A DNA stretch of 64,000 nucleotides from the NCBI GenBank assembly GCA_045634365.1, contig JAZRAC010000001.1:62001-126000 (forward strand), in the 5' to 3' direction. Each line of letters begins with the position of its first letter. Within the stretch, counting starts at the first letter, position 1. Shown one piece after another: positions 25,563 through 34,578 of this stretch. The notes under the pieces were generated by a model. It saw nothing but the letters and a program-made list of their open reading frames with translations. It ran no database searches and had not been told where the DNA came from. This DNA is from HGM04593 sp045634365 (GTDB lineage: Bacteria; Bacteroidota; Bacteroidia; Bacteroidales; Bacteroidaceae). The position numbers were made by a program, and so were the translations under genes.

Positions 25563-26477
25563 TTAAATGGTTATTCCCAATACATCGCAAATGAGTGCTT
25601 CGCGCACATAGAGCCCATTTTGTGCCTGCTGGAAGTAGTAGGCTTTTGGGTTGTCGTCAACGTCGTATGCAATTTCGTTTACGCGGGGCAGCGGGTGCAG
25701 TATTTTCAGATTGGGCTTGCTGCCGGCCAGCATTGCATTGGTGAGACGGTAGCAGTTCTTTACTTTTTCATACTCCATAAGGTCGTTGAAACGCTCGCGC
25801 TGCACACGTGTCATATATATAATGTCGGCGCTTGCGATTACATCTTCGTTGAATTCTGTCGTTTCGGTGAAGGGGATGTTATTCTGTCGGCAGAATTCGC
25901 GGTATTCCTCGGGCATATGAAGCTCCTCGGGCGATATAAAATGGAATGTGGGGTTAAAGTGGCGCATTGCGTGCAGAAGCGAGTGCACGGTGCGACCGAA
26001 TTTAAGGTCGCCTACAAGGTGTATGTGCAGATTTTCGAGTGTGCCCTGTGTCTTTTTTATAGAATAGAGGTCGAGCATTGTCTGCGAGGGATGCTGGTTG
26101 GCTCCGTCGCCGGCGTTTATTATGGGGCAGGGCGATACTTCGCTCGCGTAGCGTGCTGCTCCTTCCAAGCGGTGGCGCATAACTATTGCATCGGCGTAAC
26201 TCGACACCATCATAATTGTGTCTTTCAGTGTTTCGCCTTTGGTGGCCGAGCTTGTTGCTGCGTCGCTGAATCCGATGACTCTTGCTCCCAAGCGCATTGC
26301 TGCTGTTTCGAAACTCAAACGGGTGCGGGTAGAGGGCTCGAAGAATAGTGAGCCGATTACTTTGCCGGCAAGAATGTCGCGGTTGGGGTTCTCCTCGAAT
26401 TTGCTTGCAATCTCCAAGAGCGAGAGTATTTTCTCGCGTGAGAGGTCGTTTATAGATACCAGACTTTTGTTTTTCAT
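25563..26477 (-). CDS. pyrB: aspartate carbamoyltransferase catalytic chain
   Basis: Commits carbamoyl phosphate and aspartate to pyrimidine synthesis. The 304-aa protein shows the carbamoyl-phosphate loop FFEPSTRTRLSFETAAMRLG near residue 50, HRLEGAARYA, and the aspartate-side HPLPRVNEIAYDVD near the C-terminus. It is the first gene of a four-gene operon with pyrI, a flavin reductase and an outer-membrane protein. Confidence 0.96.
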   Translation of the reverse strand: MKNKSLVSINDLSREKILSLLEIASKFEENPNRDILAGKVIGSLFFEPSTRTRLSFETAAMRLGARVIGFSDAATSSATKGETLKDTIMMVSSYADAIVMRHRLEGAARYASEVSPCPIINAGDGANQHPSQTMLDLYSIKKTQGTLENLHIHLVGDLKFGRTVHSLLHAMRHFNPTFHFISPEELHMPEEYREFCRQNNIPFTETTEFNEDVIASADIIYMTRVQRERFNDLMEYEKVKNCYRLTNAMLAGSKPNLKILHPLPRVNEIAYDVDDNPKAYYFQQAQNGLYVREALICDVLGITI

Positions 26478-26670
26478 TGGGATGTGGTTTATAAACTGTT
26501 TATTTCTTGATAATCTCTGTTTTTTACACGTAACGAAGTGAAAAAGTATAAATGTGCTTTTTCGTTAAATCTCCTTTGTAAAGGTATGAAAATATAATTG
26601 AAAAAAACATAGTGCGTGGGGATAAATTATCTATTTTTTTATTCATAGTTACTAATTGAAATATTTGTTG

Positions 26671-26678
26671 TAAATTTG
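26671..26678 (+). promoter_or_regulatory. -7 element of the PBP-kdsB operon
   Basis: TAAATTTG, about 84 bp before the PBP start. The leader between is G/C-rich in its first part. The 285-bp gap to pyrB also holds an imperfect hairpin at 26533-26567 that would lie in the pyrB leader. Confidence 0.4.
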
Positions 26679-26762
26679 TAGACTTTTGTATACCGCGCCG
26701 AGCGGTGCCGGCTATGCATTTTTTATAAGAATTTTAAACAGCTTCTTAATAGACACGACACG

Positions 26763-29105
26763 ATGATAAAGAAGATTTTTATATTCCTGTGGGTGGGGAT
26801 TGTTGCAGCTCTGCTGCTGATAGCTCTGCTGTTCTTTTCAATTTCAAAAGGGTGGATTGGTTATCTTCCGCACATAAACGAATTGCAAAATCCTTCCTAT
26901 AAGTTTGCTTCGCAGATTATTTCGGCCGATGGGGTAACGATGGGTACTTGGTCTTACAGCAAGGAGAATCGTGTATATGTTGATTACAAGGATATTTCGC
27001 CCAATCTAATAAAGGCGCTCATTGCAACCGAGGATGTGCGCTTTATCGAGCATTCGGGAATTGATGCCCGCTCGGTGTTGCGTGCCGTGGTTAAGCGTGG
27101 AATATTGATGCAGAAGAATGCGGGTGGCGGCAGTACCATTACTCAACAGCTTGCTAAATTGCTCTACTCCGAGGTGTCGGGCAGCGAGATTGAGCGTCTT
27201 TACCAAAAGCCCATCGAATGGGTTATTGCCGTGCAGTTGGAGCGCCATTATACCAAAGAGGAGATTATAACTATGTATCTGAATAAATATGACTTTGGTT
27301 ATAATGCTGTGGGCATAAAGAGTGCTGCGAATGTTTATTTCGGTAAATTGCCGAGCGAACTGAATATTCAGGAGGCGGCAATGCTTGTGGGTATGTGCAA
27401 GAACTCTTCGCTCTACAATCCTCGTCGTCGTCCCGAAAAGACTCGCGACCGTCGCAATGTGGTGCTCAACCAGATGGAAAAGGCGGGTTACATAAGCAAG
27501 GAGCAGTGCGAGGAGTTGAAGCAGACGGAAATGAAACTCGATTTTCACTCTACCGACCATAAAGCGGGCCTTGCAACATATTTTCGCCAATATCTGCGTG
27601 GGGTTATGACTGCCAAAAAACCCGAAAAGAAGAATTATCGCGGGTGGCAGATGCAGAAGTTCTACGAGGATTCCATCGATTGGGAAACAAATCCTCTCTT
27701 TGGTTGGTGCAACAAGAACGAAAAGCCCGATGGCAGCAAATATAATGTATATACCGATGGTCTTAAAATATACACTACCATCGACTCGCGTATGCAGAGA
27801 TATTTGGAAGAGGCTGTGCAGGAGCATGTTGCCGGTTATTTGCAAGAGCGTTTCTTTGCTGCAAAAAAGAACAAGAAAACTGCTCCGTTTACCGACGAAT
27901 TGACGGTTGAGGAGGTTGACAAGATTATGGAGCGTGCAATGCGTCAGAGCGACCGTTACCGCGAAATGAAGAAGGGTGGTGCAAGCGAGGCTGAAATTAA
28001 AGAGGCCTTCAACACCAAGGAGGAGATGCGCGTGTTTACATACGCGGGTATGAAGGATACTGTGATGTCTCCAATGGATTCGTTGCGTTACTATAAATAC
28101 TTCTTGCGTACCGGAGTATTCTCTATGGACCCCCATTCGGGAGAGGTTAAGGCTTATGTGGGAGGTCCCAATTTCAATTACTTTAAATATGATATGGCCA
28201 ATGTGGGCCGTCGTCAGGTGGGGTCGACTATAAAGCCGTTCCTCTATTCGCTTGCTATGGAGCACGGCTTCTCGCCTTGCGACGAGACTCGTAATATTGA
28301 ACAGACGCTCATTACCGAGGATGGCAAGCTGTGGAGCCCGAAGAATACCTCCAAGGCGCGTTACGGCGAGATTGTGAACTTGCGTTGGGGGCTTGCAAAC
28401 TCGAACAACTGGATTTCGGCCTATCTTATGAGTAAATTGAATCCTTATTCGTTGAAAAAACTTATTCATCAGTTTGGTCTGCGCAATAAGGAGATTGAGG
28501 CTACACCCTCGTTGTGCCTTGGTGTGTGCGATGCTTCGGTGGCCGAAATGGTGAGTGCTTACACTGCATTCGTGGCAAAGGGTATACGCACCCTGCCACT
28601 TTATGTAACTCATATAGAGGATAATCAAGGAAATATCGTGGCAACCTTCTCGGCGCAAAAGAACGAGGTAATCAGCGAGGAGAGCTCATACAAAATGATT
28701 GAAATGTTGCGTGCCGTTATAAACGAGGGTACGGGTGGGCGCATACGTCGCATATATAAGATTACCGCGGATATGGGTGGAAAGACCGGTACCACACAGA
28801 ATAACTCCGATGGTTGGTTTATGGGCTTTACCCCCAGCCTTGTCACCGGATGTTGGGTGGGCGGCGAGGAGCGAGATATTCACTTCGATCGTATGAGCGA
28901 CGGACAGGGTGCTTCGATGGCTCTACCTATATGGGGATTATATATGAATAAGGTGTATGCCGATGAAACGTTGCCATACACACAAGCCGATACATTTGAT
29001 ATTCCTCGCGACTTTGACCCTTGTGCCGATAAATTGCCGGTACCTGTAAAGGAGGAAGAAGAGGAGGAGGTGAAAATGGGTGGATTTGATGATTTATTTC
29101 AATAA
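26763..29105 (+). CDS. class A penicillin-binding protein (PBP1A type)
   Basis: Bifunctional peptidoglycan synthase anchored in the inner membrane. The 780-aa protein has one N-terminal membrane helix (residues 5-28). A GT51 glycosyltransferase domain follows (IATEDVRFIEHSGID with the catalytic Glu, and GGGSTITQQLAKLLYS). The transpeptidase domain has the SxxK serine in VGSTIKPFLY, SNN in ANSNNWIS, and GGKTGTTQN. The tail is acidic. It heads an envelope operon with kdsB 12 bp later. Confidence 0.95.
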   Translation: MIKKIFIFLWVGIVAALLLIALLFFSISKGWIGYLPHINELQNPSYKFASQIISADGVTMGTWSYSKENRVYVDYKDISPNLIKALIATEDVRFIEHSGIDARSVLRAVVKRGILMQKNAGGGSTITQQLAKLLYSEVSGSEIERLYQKPIEWVIAVQLERHYTKEEIITMYLNKYDFGYNAVGIKSAANVYFGKLPSELNIQEAAMLVGMCKNSSLYNPRRRPEKTRDRRNVVLNQMEKAGYISKEQCEELKQTEMKLDFHSTDHKAGLATYFRQYLRGVMTAKKPEKKNYRGWQMQKFYEDSIDWETNPLFGWCNKNEKPDGSKYNVYTDGLKIYTTIDSRMQRYLEEAVQEHVAGYLQERFFAAKKNKKTAPFTDELTVEEVDKIMERAMRQSDRYREMKKGGASEAEIKEAFNTKEEMRVFTYAGMKDTVMSPMDSLRYYKYFLRTGVFSMDPHSGEVKAYVGGPNFNYFKYDMANVGRRQVGSTIKPFLYSLAMEHGFSPCDETRNIEQTLITEDGKLWSPKNTSKARYGEIVNLRWGLANSNNWISAYLMSKLNPYSLKKLIHQFGLRNKEIEATPSLCLGVCDASVAEMVSAYTAFVAKGIRTLPLYVTHIEDNQGNIVATFSAQKNEVISEESSYKMIEMLRAVINEGTGGRIRRIYKITADMGGKTGTTQNNSDGWFMGFTPSLVTGCWVGGEERDIHFDRMSDGQGASMALPIWGLYMNKVYADETLPYTQADTFDIPRDFDPCADKLPVPVKEEEEEEVKMGGFDDLFQ

Positions 29106-29117
29106 GATTAAGAATAT

Positions 29118-29885
29118 ATGAAATTTGTAGGAATTATTCCGGCCCGCTATGCTTCTACCCGTTTCCCGGGTAAGCCTTTGGCATTGTTGGGTGGAAAGAC
29201 CGTAATTCAGCGTGTTTATGAACAGGTGAAGGATTGTTTCGACGACCTTTATGTTGCTACCGACGACCAGCGTATAAAGGAGTGCGTGGAGTCCTTTGGC
29301 GGTAATGTGGTAATGACCTCCGAGGATTGCAAGAATGGAACGGAGCGTTGCCTCGATGCATACAAACGATTGAATCTCGATTGCGATGTTATTGTGAATA
29401 TTCAGGGCGACGAGCCCTTTATACAGCACAAGCAGGTGAAGGCTCTTATCGCTTGTTTCGACAATCCCGACACTGATATTGCAACCCTTGTGAAGCCTTT
29501 TGAAAAGGCCGATGGCATTGAGCGTCTCGAATGTCCCAATTCTCCCAAAGTAGTGCTTAACGAGCAGGGCTTCGCTCTCTATTTCAGCCGCTCGGTGGTT
29601 CCCTATCTGCGTGGTGTTGAGAAAGAGAATTGGCTCGATAATCACGTGTTCTATAAGCATTTGGGAATATACGCTTATCGTGCGAATATACTCGAAAAAA
29701 TAACCAATCTGCCCCAATCGCCAATGGAAAAGGCCGAGTCGCTCGAACAATTGCGCTGGTTGGAGAATGGCTATAAGATTAAGGTGGGTGTTACCGACAT
29801 TGAGACTATCGGCATTGATACTCCCGAGGACCTTGAACGTGCCAAGGAATTTGCCGCCACCATAGGCTTTGCTTGGAACGATTAA
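29118..29885 (+). CDS. kdsB: 3-deoxy-manno-octulosonate cytidylyltransferase
   Basis: Activates Kdo as CMP-Kdo for the LPS core. The 255-aa protein has the nucleotide-binding start FVGIIPARYASTRFPGKPL, then VATDDQRI, NIQGDEPFI with the metal-binding Asp, and KHLGIYAYR. Family length is about 250 aa. It sits 12 bp after the PBP gene. Its stop is 13 bp before the next start. Confidence 0.96.
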   Translation: MKFVGIIPARYASTRFPGKPLALLGGKTVIQRVYEQVKDCFDDLYVATDDQRIKECVESFGGNVVMTSEDCKNGTERCLDAYKRLNLDCDVIVNIQGDEPFIQHKQVKALIACFDNPDTDIATLVKPFEKADGIERLECPNSPKVVLNEQGFALYFSRSVVPYLRGVEKENWLDNHVFYKHLGIYAYRANILEKITNLPQSPMEKAESLEQLRWLENGYKIKVGVTDIETIGIDTPEDLERAKEFAATIGFAWND

Positions 29886-29898
29886 GTTGTTGTTGAAA

Positions 29899-31164
29899 AT
29901 GCATCGACCGCCTCAAATAAAAACATTATCTCTCTCCCATTTGGCTTTGCCTGTAACAACGGTAATGCCGAATGGCGTTGCTTTGCACTCTCTGCAAGGT
30001 GAGGACAGGGGCATTGTGAGGCTGGATATTCTCTTTAAGGGAGGCTATGCGGTGCAGGAGAAGCCTTTGCAGGCACTCTTCACCAATCGTATGTTACGCG
30101 AGGGAAGTGCCTTGTACAGCGCTGCCGAAATTTCCAGACAGCTCGATTTTTATGGAGCGTGGATAGATATGTATTCTTCGCAAGAATGTAACCACATAAT
30201 TCTTTATGTGCTTGCGAAGCACTTTGCAAAATTATTGCCTGTGGTAGAGGATTTTGTGAAGCGTCCGCTTTTCCCCGAGGAGAATCTCTCGGTGGTGCGT
30301 GGCAATAATAAGGCACATTTTCTTATAAATAGTCGCAAGGTGGATGTTGTGGCACAGCGTCATTTTGAGTGTAAATTGTGGGGCGAGGAGCATCCGCTTG
30401 GGCATATAATAGAGGCCGAGGATTATGAGAATATCACGCGCGACGACCTTATTGCCTATTATAATAATGTTTATTCGTCGCGCAACTGCACAATATTCCT
30501 TACCGGTGGTTGCACCGAGGAGATAAAGAGCGTTGTTGTAAAATCGTTTGGTAACGAGGCGTGGGGAGAAGCTGTTGCCGTAACATCGGCAATTGCGGCT
30601 CCCGTGACATTCAAAGGCAAGCACCGTGTTACACTGCCCGACACAGTGCAGAGTGCGGTGAAGATTGGCTCGTTCACATTGCCGGCCAACAATCCCGATA
30701 TTTATGACCTGCGCATTCTGAATGTGCTCTTCGGCGGATATTTCGGCGGTCGTCTTATGAGCAATATTCGTGAAGATAAGGGGTACACCTATGATATAAT
30801 CTCCGAGATTGATGCATACGGCTCGCGCAATGCTTTTATGATAAGCTCGCAAACGGCGACAGAATATGTGGAACCCCTCCTCAAAGAGGTGTATGGCGAG
30901 ATTGAGCGTCTGCACAATGAGGAGATTACTGCCGAGGAGGTGGAGCTTGTGTGTAATTATATAAAGGGTGAGCTTTGTCGCGAGTATGAAGGGATTATAG
31001 CCAAGACCGAGGTTTTTGTGAACGCTTGGCTGGCAGACGAGGAGTTTGCAAGCGTTAACGCCTATATTGATGCTGTTGCACGAATAACTCCGGAACGTCT
31101 GCAAAGTGTAGCGCGAAAATATCTGCACAGCGATAATATGTTCGAGGTTGTGGTTGGAGCGTAA
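29899..31164 (+). CDS. M16-family protein lacking the HxxEH zinc motif
   Basis: Insulinase/processing-peptidase-fold protein of 421 aa, two M16 halves of about 200 residues. At the place where active M16 enzymes have HxxEH before ML, this one reads LFTNRML (residues 60-66), so both His and the Glu are gone and zinc cannot bind in the normal way. The C-terminal half keeps GGYFGGRLMSNIREDKGYTYD, the R/Y substrate-binding region. It resembles the non-catalytic partner of two-subunit M16B peptidases. No signal peptide is seen. I start it at the ATG 29899 to avoid overlap with kdsB. No active partner gene is in the window. Confidence 0.8.
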   Translation: MHRPPQIKTLSLSHLALPVTTVMPNGVALHSLQGEDRGIVRLDILFKGGYAVQEKPLQALFTNRMLREGSALYSAAEISRQLDFYGAWIDMYSSQECNHIILYVLAKHFAKLLPVVEDFVKRPLFPEENLSVVRGNNKAHFLINSRKVDVVAQRHFECKLWGEEHPLGHIIEAEDYENITRDDLIAYYNNVYSSRNCTIFLTGGCTEEIKSVVVKSFGNEAWGEAVAVTSAIAAPVTFKGKHRVTLPDTVQSAVKIGSFTLPANNPDIYDLRILNVLFGGYFGGRLMSNIREDKGYTYDIISEIDAYGSRNAFMISSQTATEYVEPLLKEVYGEIERLHNEEITAEEVELVCNYIKGELCREYEGIIAKTEVFVNAWLADEEFASVNAYIDAVARITPERLQSVARKYLHSDNMFEVVVGA

Positions 31165-31203
31165 CCTGTGTACTTTTATAATTCATTCGAAGGAGGAAAA
31201 TAT

Positions 31204-32214
31204 ATGATAAAAGACTATAAAGACTACTCACTGCTTATGCACAATACCTTCGGGATTGATGTACGGGCTGCCGTATATATGGATTTTTCCACCGAGGAGG
31301 AGCTTGCAACGCTGCTACAAAGTGGTGCGGCGAAAGGTTCGTTGCTTGTGATAGGCGGTGGCAGTAATCTGCTTTTTGTGGGAGATTTTAATGGCACGGT
31401 GCTACACTCGTCAATCTCCGATATTTCTATCATTGCCGAGGATGATGAAAATGTTTTTCTGCGTGTGGGCAGTGGCGTTAATTGGGACTCATTGGTTGAA
31501 TACACTGTGAACAACGGCTGGTGCGGTCTCGAAAATCTTTCTCTCATTCCCGGTGAGGTCGGGGCGAGTGCCGTACAGAATGTGGGTGCTTATGGCGTGG
31601 AAGCAGGCGATTTTATAGTAAAGGTAGAGGCTCTTTCCATTGAGAATGGCGAAAAATGCACATTCTTGAATGGAGATTGCAATTACGGCTACCGCACAAG
31701 TGTATTTAAACAGGGAGAGAAGGGTAAATATGTAATAACATACGTTACATACAGGCTTAAAAAGAGTGCCGATTTTAAATTGGATTATGGTAATTTGAAA
31801 GAGCGTGTGGAGTCGCTTGGCGGTGCAACGCTTGCCAATGTGCGCAGGGCTGTGTGCGAAATTCGTGCCGAGAAATTGCCCGACCCGTTGATGATTGGCA
31901 GTGCCGGCAGCTTCTTTATGAATCCTGTCGTGTCGTGCCAGAAAGCGGCCGAACTTGCCGAGAAATATCCCGCAATGCCGCAATATAAAGTTGCCGAGGG
32001 TGTGAAATTGTCGGCCGGGTGGCTCATTGAGCAATGTGGGTGGAAAGATAATCCTCACGAGAAGGTCGGTGTCTACAAGCAACAGGCACTTGTGATAATA
32101 AACAGAGGCGGAGCAACGGGTATCGATGTTCTTAATTTTGCAACAGCCGTGTGCCGTTCCGTTGAGGAGCGTTTCGGCGTTGAACTTAAAATGGAGGTAA
32201 ACGTAATAGGGTAG
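31204..32214 (+). CDS. murB: UDP-N-acetylenolpyruvoylglucosamine reductase MurB (type I)
   Basis: FAD enzyme that reduces UDP-GlcNAc-enolpyruvate to UDP-MurNAc. It has 336 aa from the ATG at 31204, which has a rare strong AAGGAGG 7 bases upstream. That site decides the start over an in-frame ATG at 31168. FAD binding shows VIGGGSNLLF and SLIPGEVGASAVQNVGAYG. The active Ser is in IGSAGSFFMNP, and the extra insert around YGYRTSVFK marks type I. It is in the PBP-kdsB-M16-murB-MBL run. Confidence 0.95.
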   Translation: MIKDYKDYSLLMHNTFGIDVRAAVYMDFSTEEELATLLQSGAAKGSLLVIGGGSNLLFVGDFNGTVLHSSISDISIIAEDDENVFLRVGSGVNWDSLVEYTVNNGWCGLENLSLIPGEVGASAVQNVGAYGVEAGDFIVKVEALSIENGEKCTFLNGDCNYGYRTSVFKQGEKGKYVITYVTYRLKKSADFKLDYGNLKERVESLGGATLANVRRAVCEIRAEKLPDPLMIGSAGSFFMNPVVSCQKAAELAEKYPAMPQYKVAEGVKLSAGWLIEQCGWKDNPHEKVGVYKQQALVIINRGGATGIDVLNFATAVCRSVEERFGVELKMEVNVIG

Positions 32215-32220
32215 AAGGTG

Positions 32221-32982
32221 ATGAAACTTACTTTTCTTGGAACAGGAACCTCTACCGGTGTACCCGAGATCGGATGCTCGTGCGAGGTGTGCCGGTCGAC
32301 CGATACGCGTGATGCTCGTTTGCGCTGCTCGGCTATGTTGCAGTGTGGCGATACAAATATTCTCATAGATTGCGGTCCCGATTTTCGTGCACAGATGCTT
32401 CGTAACCCTTTCAGCAAGATAGATGCTTTACTGCTCACGCATAAACATTACGACCACACTGCCGGCATAGACGACCTGCGCCCTTTCTCGCGTTTGCGCG
32501 AAATTCCAATATACGCCGACCGTGAGACTGAGATACAGGTGCGTTCTATGTATCCCTATTGTTTCAGTTATAAGAAATATCCGGGTGTGGCAAATATAGC
32601 TCTTCGTACCATCGATGCAAAAACTCCCTTTGTAGTAGATGGAGTGGAGGTGGTGCCCATTCGCGTATTTCACGGAATGTTTCCCATTCTTGGCTTTCGC
32701 TTCGGGAAATTGGCCTATATTACGGATATGAGTTATATAGAGCCGTCGGAACTTGAAAAATTGCGTGGGGTAGAGGTGCTTGTGATAAATGCCTTGCGAT
32801 TTTCAAAGCCGCATAAAACGCACCAGACGGTGCTCGAAGCTCTTGCCATCGTGGAGCAGTTGAAGCCTGAAAGAACTTATTTCACTCATCTAATGCATCA
32901 TATAGGCCTGCACGCGAAGATAGAAAAGTGCCTGCCGCAGGGTGTTTGTTTTGCTTACGACGGGTTACAGATAGAGGTGTGA
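32221..32982 (+). CDS. MBL-fold metallohydrolase (PhnP/RNase Z-like)
   Basis: A 253-aa cytoplasmic metallo-beta-lactamase-fold protein. It begins KLTFLGTGTSTGVPEIGCSC, then CEVC, a Cys pair seen in the PhnP-like branch. The metal motif is THKHYDHTAGIDDL near residue 76, then HGMFPILGFRFG, YITDMSYI and FTHLMHHIG. The ATG at 32221 is used. A GTG one codon earlier is also possible. Probably a phosphodiesterase. The substrate is unknown. Confidence 0.85.
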   Translation: MKLTFLGTGTSTGVPEIGCSCEVCRSTDTRDARLRCSAMLQCGDTNILIDCGPDFRAQMLRNPFSKIDALLLTHKHYDHTAGIDDLRPFSRLREIPIYADRETEIQVRSMYPYCFSYKKYPGVANIALRTIDAKTPFVVDGVEVVPIRVFHGMFPILGFRFGKLAYITDMSYIEPSELEKLRGVEVLVINALRFSKPHKTHQTVLEALAIVEQLKPERTYFTHLMHHIGLHAKIEKCLPQGVCFAYDGLQIEV

Positions 32983-32984
32983 TT

Positions 32985-33028
32985 CAAAAGAGGCCGACTA
33001 AAAAGTATTTTTTTAGCGGTCTCTTTTG
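32985..33028. terminator. bidirectional terminator, MBL hydrolase / helicase
   Basis: A long hairpin whose outer 8 bp (32985-32992 with 33021-33028) are perfect and whose A-run/T-run centre gives U-rich ends on both strands. It lies just after the stop of the MBL gene and faces the converging helicase gene. Confidence 0.65.
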
Positions 33029-33151
33029 TGTAGGAGATGAATAAAAAAATGTAGTTCAAGGCTTGCGTAGCCTGAAAAACCGGAGTTTACTCGGCGTAAA
33101 TGAGGATTTTGAAGGCAAACGTAACGCAGAAATTACACTTTTTAGTCATCT

Positions 33152-34564
33152 TTATTCTGCCGAGGGACTGTTGTGACCTTTATCGCGATTGGGACGACGG
33201 TGGTAGCGGCGACGCTGCGGTTTTTTCTTTCCTTCCTCTCTTTTATTGTCTGTGCTATTTTCGATGGGTTGCGCTGTTGTAGCAACCTCTTTCTTTGCCT
33301 TGGGCTTGCCGCCTTTTCTACGTCTCTTGTCTTTGCGCCCGTGTGAACGTTTCTCGCCACCGTGCCCTCCCTTGTTGTTTCGGCCACTCTTGCCACTGTG
33401 TCCTCCTTTTGAGGGTGAGTATTCGGGAGCTTCGCCAAGCTCGGCGGGAAGGGGTACCTTTGTCACTTCCTGCTCCATAAAGTCCTCTATGCGCTTAAAG
33501 TACTGTTGGTCCTCCTCCGAAATAAAGGTTATCGCACGCCCCTTGGTGTTGGCACGTGCGGTGCGGCCCACACGGTGTATGTAGTCGTCACAGTCGCGCG
33601 GAACATCGTAATTTATCACTATGCGTATGTCGTCAATGTCAATACCGCGGGCAAGAATGTCGGTAGCCACAATAATATCTATTTTGCGGCTCTTGTATTG
33701 GAACATAATCTCGTCGCGCTCACTTTGGCTGAGGTCGCTGTGCATTTCTCCCACATTGAACCCGCGTTTTTTAAGTGCAAGAGATATCTCCTTTACCTTA
33801 TTCTTGCGCGATGCGAAGAGTATCACACGTTCGGTGCTCTCTTTCTCGAAAATACTCTTTATAATACCCATTTTTTGCCCCTCGTGGCAGATGAATGCTT
33901 CCTGTGTGATGCCCTCGGCAGGCTTTGCAAGCGACAGGGTAATTTGCAACGGGTCGGTGAGAATGTTGGCTGCAAGCTTGCGTATCTCCTGTGGCATTGT
34001 TGCCGAGAAGAGCATTGTCTGTCGCTCCTTGGGCAGCTTGCCTGCAATAGTCATAATATCGTTGTAAAAACCCATATCCAGCATACGGTCGGCCTCGTCG
34101 AGAATGAAGAACGATACTCGTGAAAGGTCTACGTTGCCCAGATTTATGTGGCTTATCAAGCGACCCGGAGTTGCAACTATAATATCGGCTCCTTTTGCCA
34201 TTCCTCGCAGCTCTTGTTCGTAGCGTTGCCCGTCGTTTCCTCCATAGACAGCCACGCTGGAAAATGGCATAAAGTAGGTGAATCCTTCGAGCTGACGGTC
34301 TATCTGCTGCGCAAGCTCGCGAGTGGGTGCCATTACCACGCAGTTAATAGCATCGTCGGGATAACCGCCTTTGCATAATTTGTTGAGCACCGGCAACAGA
34401 TAGGCCGCGGTTTTGCCTGTGCCTGTTTGTGCCACGCCTATGAGGTCGCGTCCATCCATCAGGGGTTGTATAGTTTGTTCCTGTATGGGTGTACAGGTCT
34501 CGAAACGCATTGCATCGAGTGCATCGAGCACTTCGTCTTCAAAATCAAAATCGGTAAAATACAT
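33152..34564 (-). CDS. DEAD-box RNA helicase (RhlE-like)
   Basis: ATP-dependent RNA helicase of 470 aa for RNA remodelling or ribosome assembly. Motifs in order: F/Q region TPIQEQTI, Walker A AQTGTGKTAAYLLP, PTRELAQQID, TPGRL, DEAD in FILDEADRMLDMGF, SAT in LFSATMPQEIRK, ARGIDIDDIR and HRVGRTARA. The last 100 residues are a basic Lys/Arg/Gly tail for RNA binding. It ends the operon lon-tgt-LptF/G-helicase, 14 bp after the permease gene. Confidence 0.92.
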   Translation of the reverse strand: MYFTDFDFEDEVLDALDAMRFETCTPIQEQTIQPLMDGRDLIGVAQTGTGKTAAYLLPVLNKLCKGGYPDDAINCVVMAPTRELAQQIDRQLEGFTYFMPFSSVAVYGGNDGQRYEQELRGMAKGADIIVATPGRLISHINLGNVDLSRVSFFILDEADRMLDMGFYNDIMTIAGKLPKERQTMLFSATMPQEIRKLAANILTDPLQITLSLAKPAEGITQEAFICHEGQKMGIIKSIFEKESTERVILFASRKNKVKEISLALKKRGFNVGEMHSDLSQSERDEIMFQYKSRKIDIIVATDILARGIDIDDIRIVINYDVPRDCDDYIHRVGRTARANTKGRAITFISEEDQQYFKRIEDFMEQEVTKVPLPAELGEAPEYSPSKGGHSGKSGRNNKGGHGGEKRSHGRKDKRRRKGGKPKAKKEVATTAQPIENSTDNKREEGKKKPQRRRYHRRPNRDKGHNSPSAE

Positions 34565-34578
34565 AAATATGTTTTTCT

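Noticed and set aside
27006..28658. Long open frame on the minus strand (550 codons) across the PBP gene
   Set aside because: It mirrors the codon pattern of the PBP on the other strand and has His/Leu-rich text with no domain. The plus-strand gene is certain.
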